5,875 nucleotides of DNA from NCBI GenBank assembly GCA_934675685.1, contig CAKURL010000056.1, positions 1 through 5,875 of the forward strand. Direction: 5' to 3'. Below the pieces are notes generated by a model that was not told where the DNA came from, did not search any database, and worked only from the letters and a program-made list of their open reading frames with translations. The DNA comes from an uncultured Candidatus Melainabacteria bacterium (GTDB lineage: Bacteria > Cyanobacteriota > Vampirovibrionia > Gastranaerophilales > Gastranaerophilaceae). A program made the position numbers and the translations under genes. Below, piece after piece: positions 5,357 through 5,875 of the stretch (positions within the stretch are counted from its first letter, which is position 1; each line of letters begins with the position of its first letter).

Positions 5357-5839
5357 TTAGCCACAAAAATAAGCTAAGATTTCATTGTGGAAATGAATAA
5401 TAAGAGGAACAATTATTCCTAAAATCATTCCACAAAAGACTTCAAGTGGAGTGTGGCCCAATAGTTCTTTTAAAACTTCATAAGGTCTCACTTCTCTATC
5501 TTTCACAAATTCGTCCACTAGGCGATTTAATGTGGCAGCTGTTTTTCCTGCTGCTCTTCTTAAGCCTGCTGCGTCTTGCATAATTACCAAAGAAAACCCT
5601 AGAGAAATCGCAAAAAGCATGGAATCGAGCCCTTGAATAAGAGCGACAGAAGTTGAAAGAGCAATAACTCCGGCTGTATGGGAGCTTGGCATGCCTCCTG
5701 TGGTTGTGAAAATTTTAAAGTTTATTTTTTTGTGCGTACATAAATATGTCAAAACTTTGATAAATTGCGCGATAAATGCAGCACTTAACCCACAGAACAA
5801 GGCTTCATAGCCTGTATTAAAAAATTGAAAATCTCCCAC
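5357..5839 (-). CDS. DUF212 / divergent PAP2 family membrane protein (YuiD-like)
   Basis: This 160-residue protein belongs to the DUF212 family, distantly related to PAP2 phosphatases and haloperoxidases; its reaction and substrate are not established. Family signatures are TGGMPSSHTA (47-56), QDAAGLRRAAGKTA (88-101) and LKELLGHTPLEVFCG (123-137). The SSH and R-containing blocks recall the PAP2 active site, but the usual KxxxxxxRP block is not visible. Hydrophobic stretches at about 13-33, 56-69, 73-88 and 133-150 indicate an inner-membrane protein. The start is GTG at 5839-5837: an in-frame TAA lies shortly upstream, no ATG occurs before residue 50, and the length fits the family. The ribosome binding site is weak (an AGAG-like stretch). 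No terminator was found after it, and it converges on the 57-residue gene. Confidence 0.9.
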   Translation of the reverse strand: MGDFQFFNTGYEALFCGLSAAFIAQFIKVLTYLCTHKKINFKIFTTTGGMPSSHTAGVIALSTSVALIQGLDSMLFAISLGFSLVIMQDAAGLRRAAGKTAATLNRLVDEFVKDREVRPYEVLKELLGHTPLEVFCGMILGIIVPLIIHFHNEILAYFCG

Positions 5840-5865
5840 TATTTCTCTACTTTCTCTATTAATAA

Positions 5866-5871
5866 ATTATA
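5866..5871 (-). promoter_or_regulatory. Possible -10 box for the DUF212 gene
   Basis: TATAAT on the minus strand at 5871-5866 lies 26 nt before the GTG start of the DUF212 gene, a suitable distance for a short leader. The -35 would be beyond the right edge of the window, so the promoter cannot be confirmed. Confidence 0.4.
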
Positions 5872-5875
5872 AATG

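Noticed and set aside
5361..5390. Inverted repeat CCACAA/TTGTGG near the end of the DUF212 gene as a terminator
   Set aside because: The stem is only 6 bp with an 18-nt loop and has no T run on either strand.

Overview
This is an AT-rich bacterial window with seven genes on the minus strand and one small gene on the plus strand. The best lineage guess is a non-photosynthetic relative of Cyanobacteria (Vampirovibrionia/Melainabacteria, Gastranaerophilales-like). The reasons are the tight efp-accB pairing common in cyanobacterial genomes, an EF-P with the KPGKGAAFVRTKLKN-type tip, and a DUF212 (divergent PAP2) protein, all in a low-GC flagellated background. A low-GC Firmicute remains possible because it also carries these families. 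This placement is inference; no marker here settles it.

Layout from the left. Positions 1-524 hold the N-terminal 174 codons of a flagellin that runs off the left edge. Positions 525-754 are non-coding and hold a Rho-independent terminator, an AT-only inverted repeat and the flagellin leader, which has two GGA motifs resembling CsrA sites. Then comes one compact minus-strand cluster, read from right to left: an unrecognised HEAT-like protein (4360-5070), EF-P (3790-4347), the biotin carrier AccB (3309-3779), biotin carboxylase AccC (1911-3278) and a class II tRNA nucleotidyltransferase (755-1897). Gaps are 10 to 30 nt, the stop codon of efp overlaps the ribosome binding site of accB, and the only terminator found lies after the last gene. 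The five genes therefore look like one transcription unit. Positions 5071-5180 form a very AT-rich divergent spacer with a palindromic -10 element. To its right is a 57-residue plus-strand ORF of unknown function, ending 2 nt from the convergent end of a DUF212 membrane protein (5357-5839).

Functionally the cluster couples translation (EF-P for stalled proline motifs, CCA addition to tRNA) with the first committed step of fatty acid synthesis (AccB and AccC; the carboxyltransferase subunits and biotin ligase are not in the window). The genes are mostly housekeeping and I do not see a clear new defence or mobile system. The points most worth a second look are the HEAT-like protein beside efp, the small plus-strand gene, and the possible CsrA-type control of flagellin, whose product also carries two unusual cysteines.
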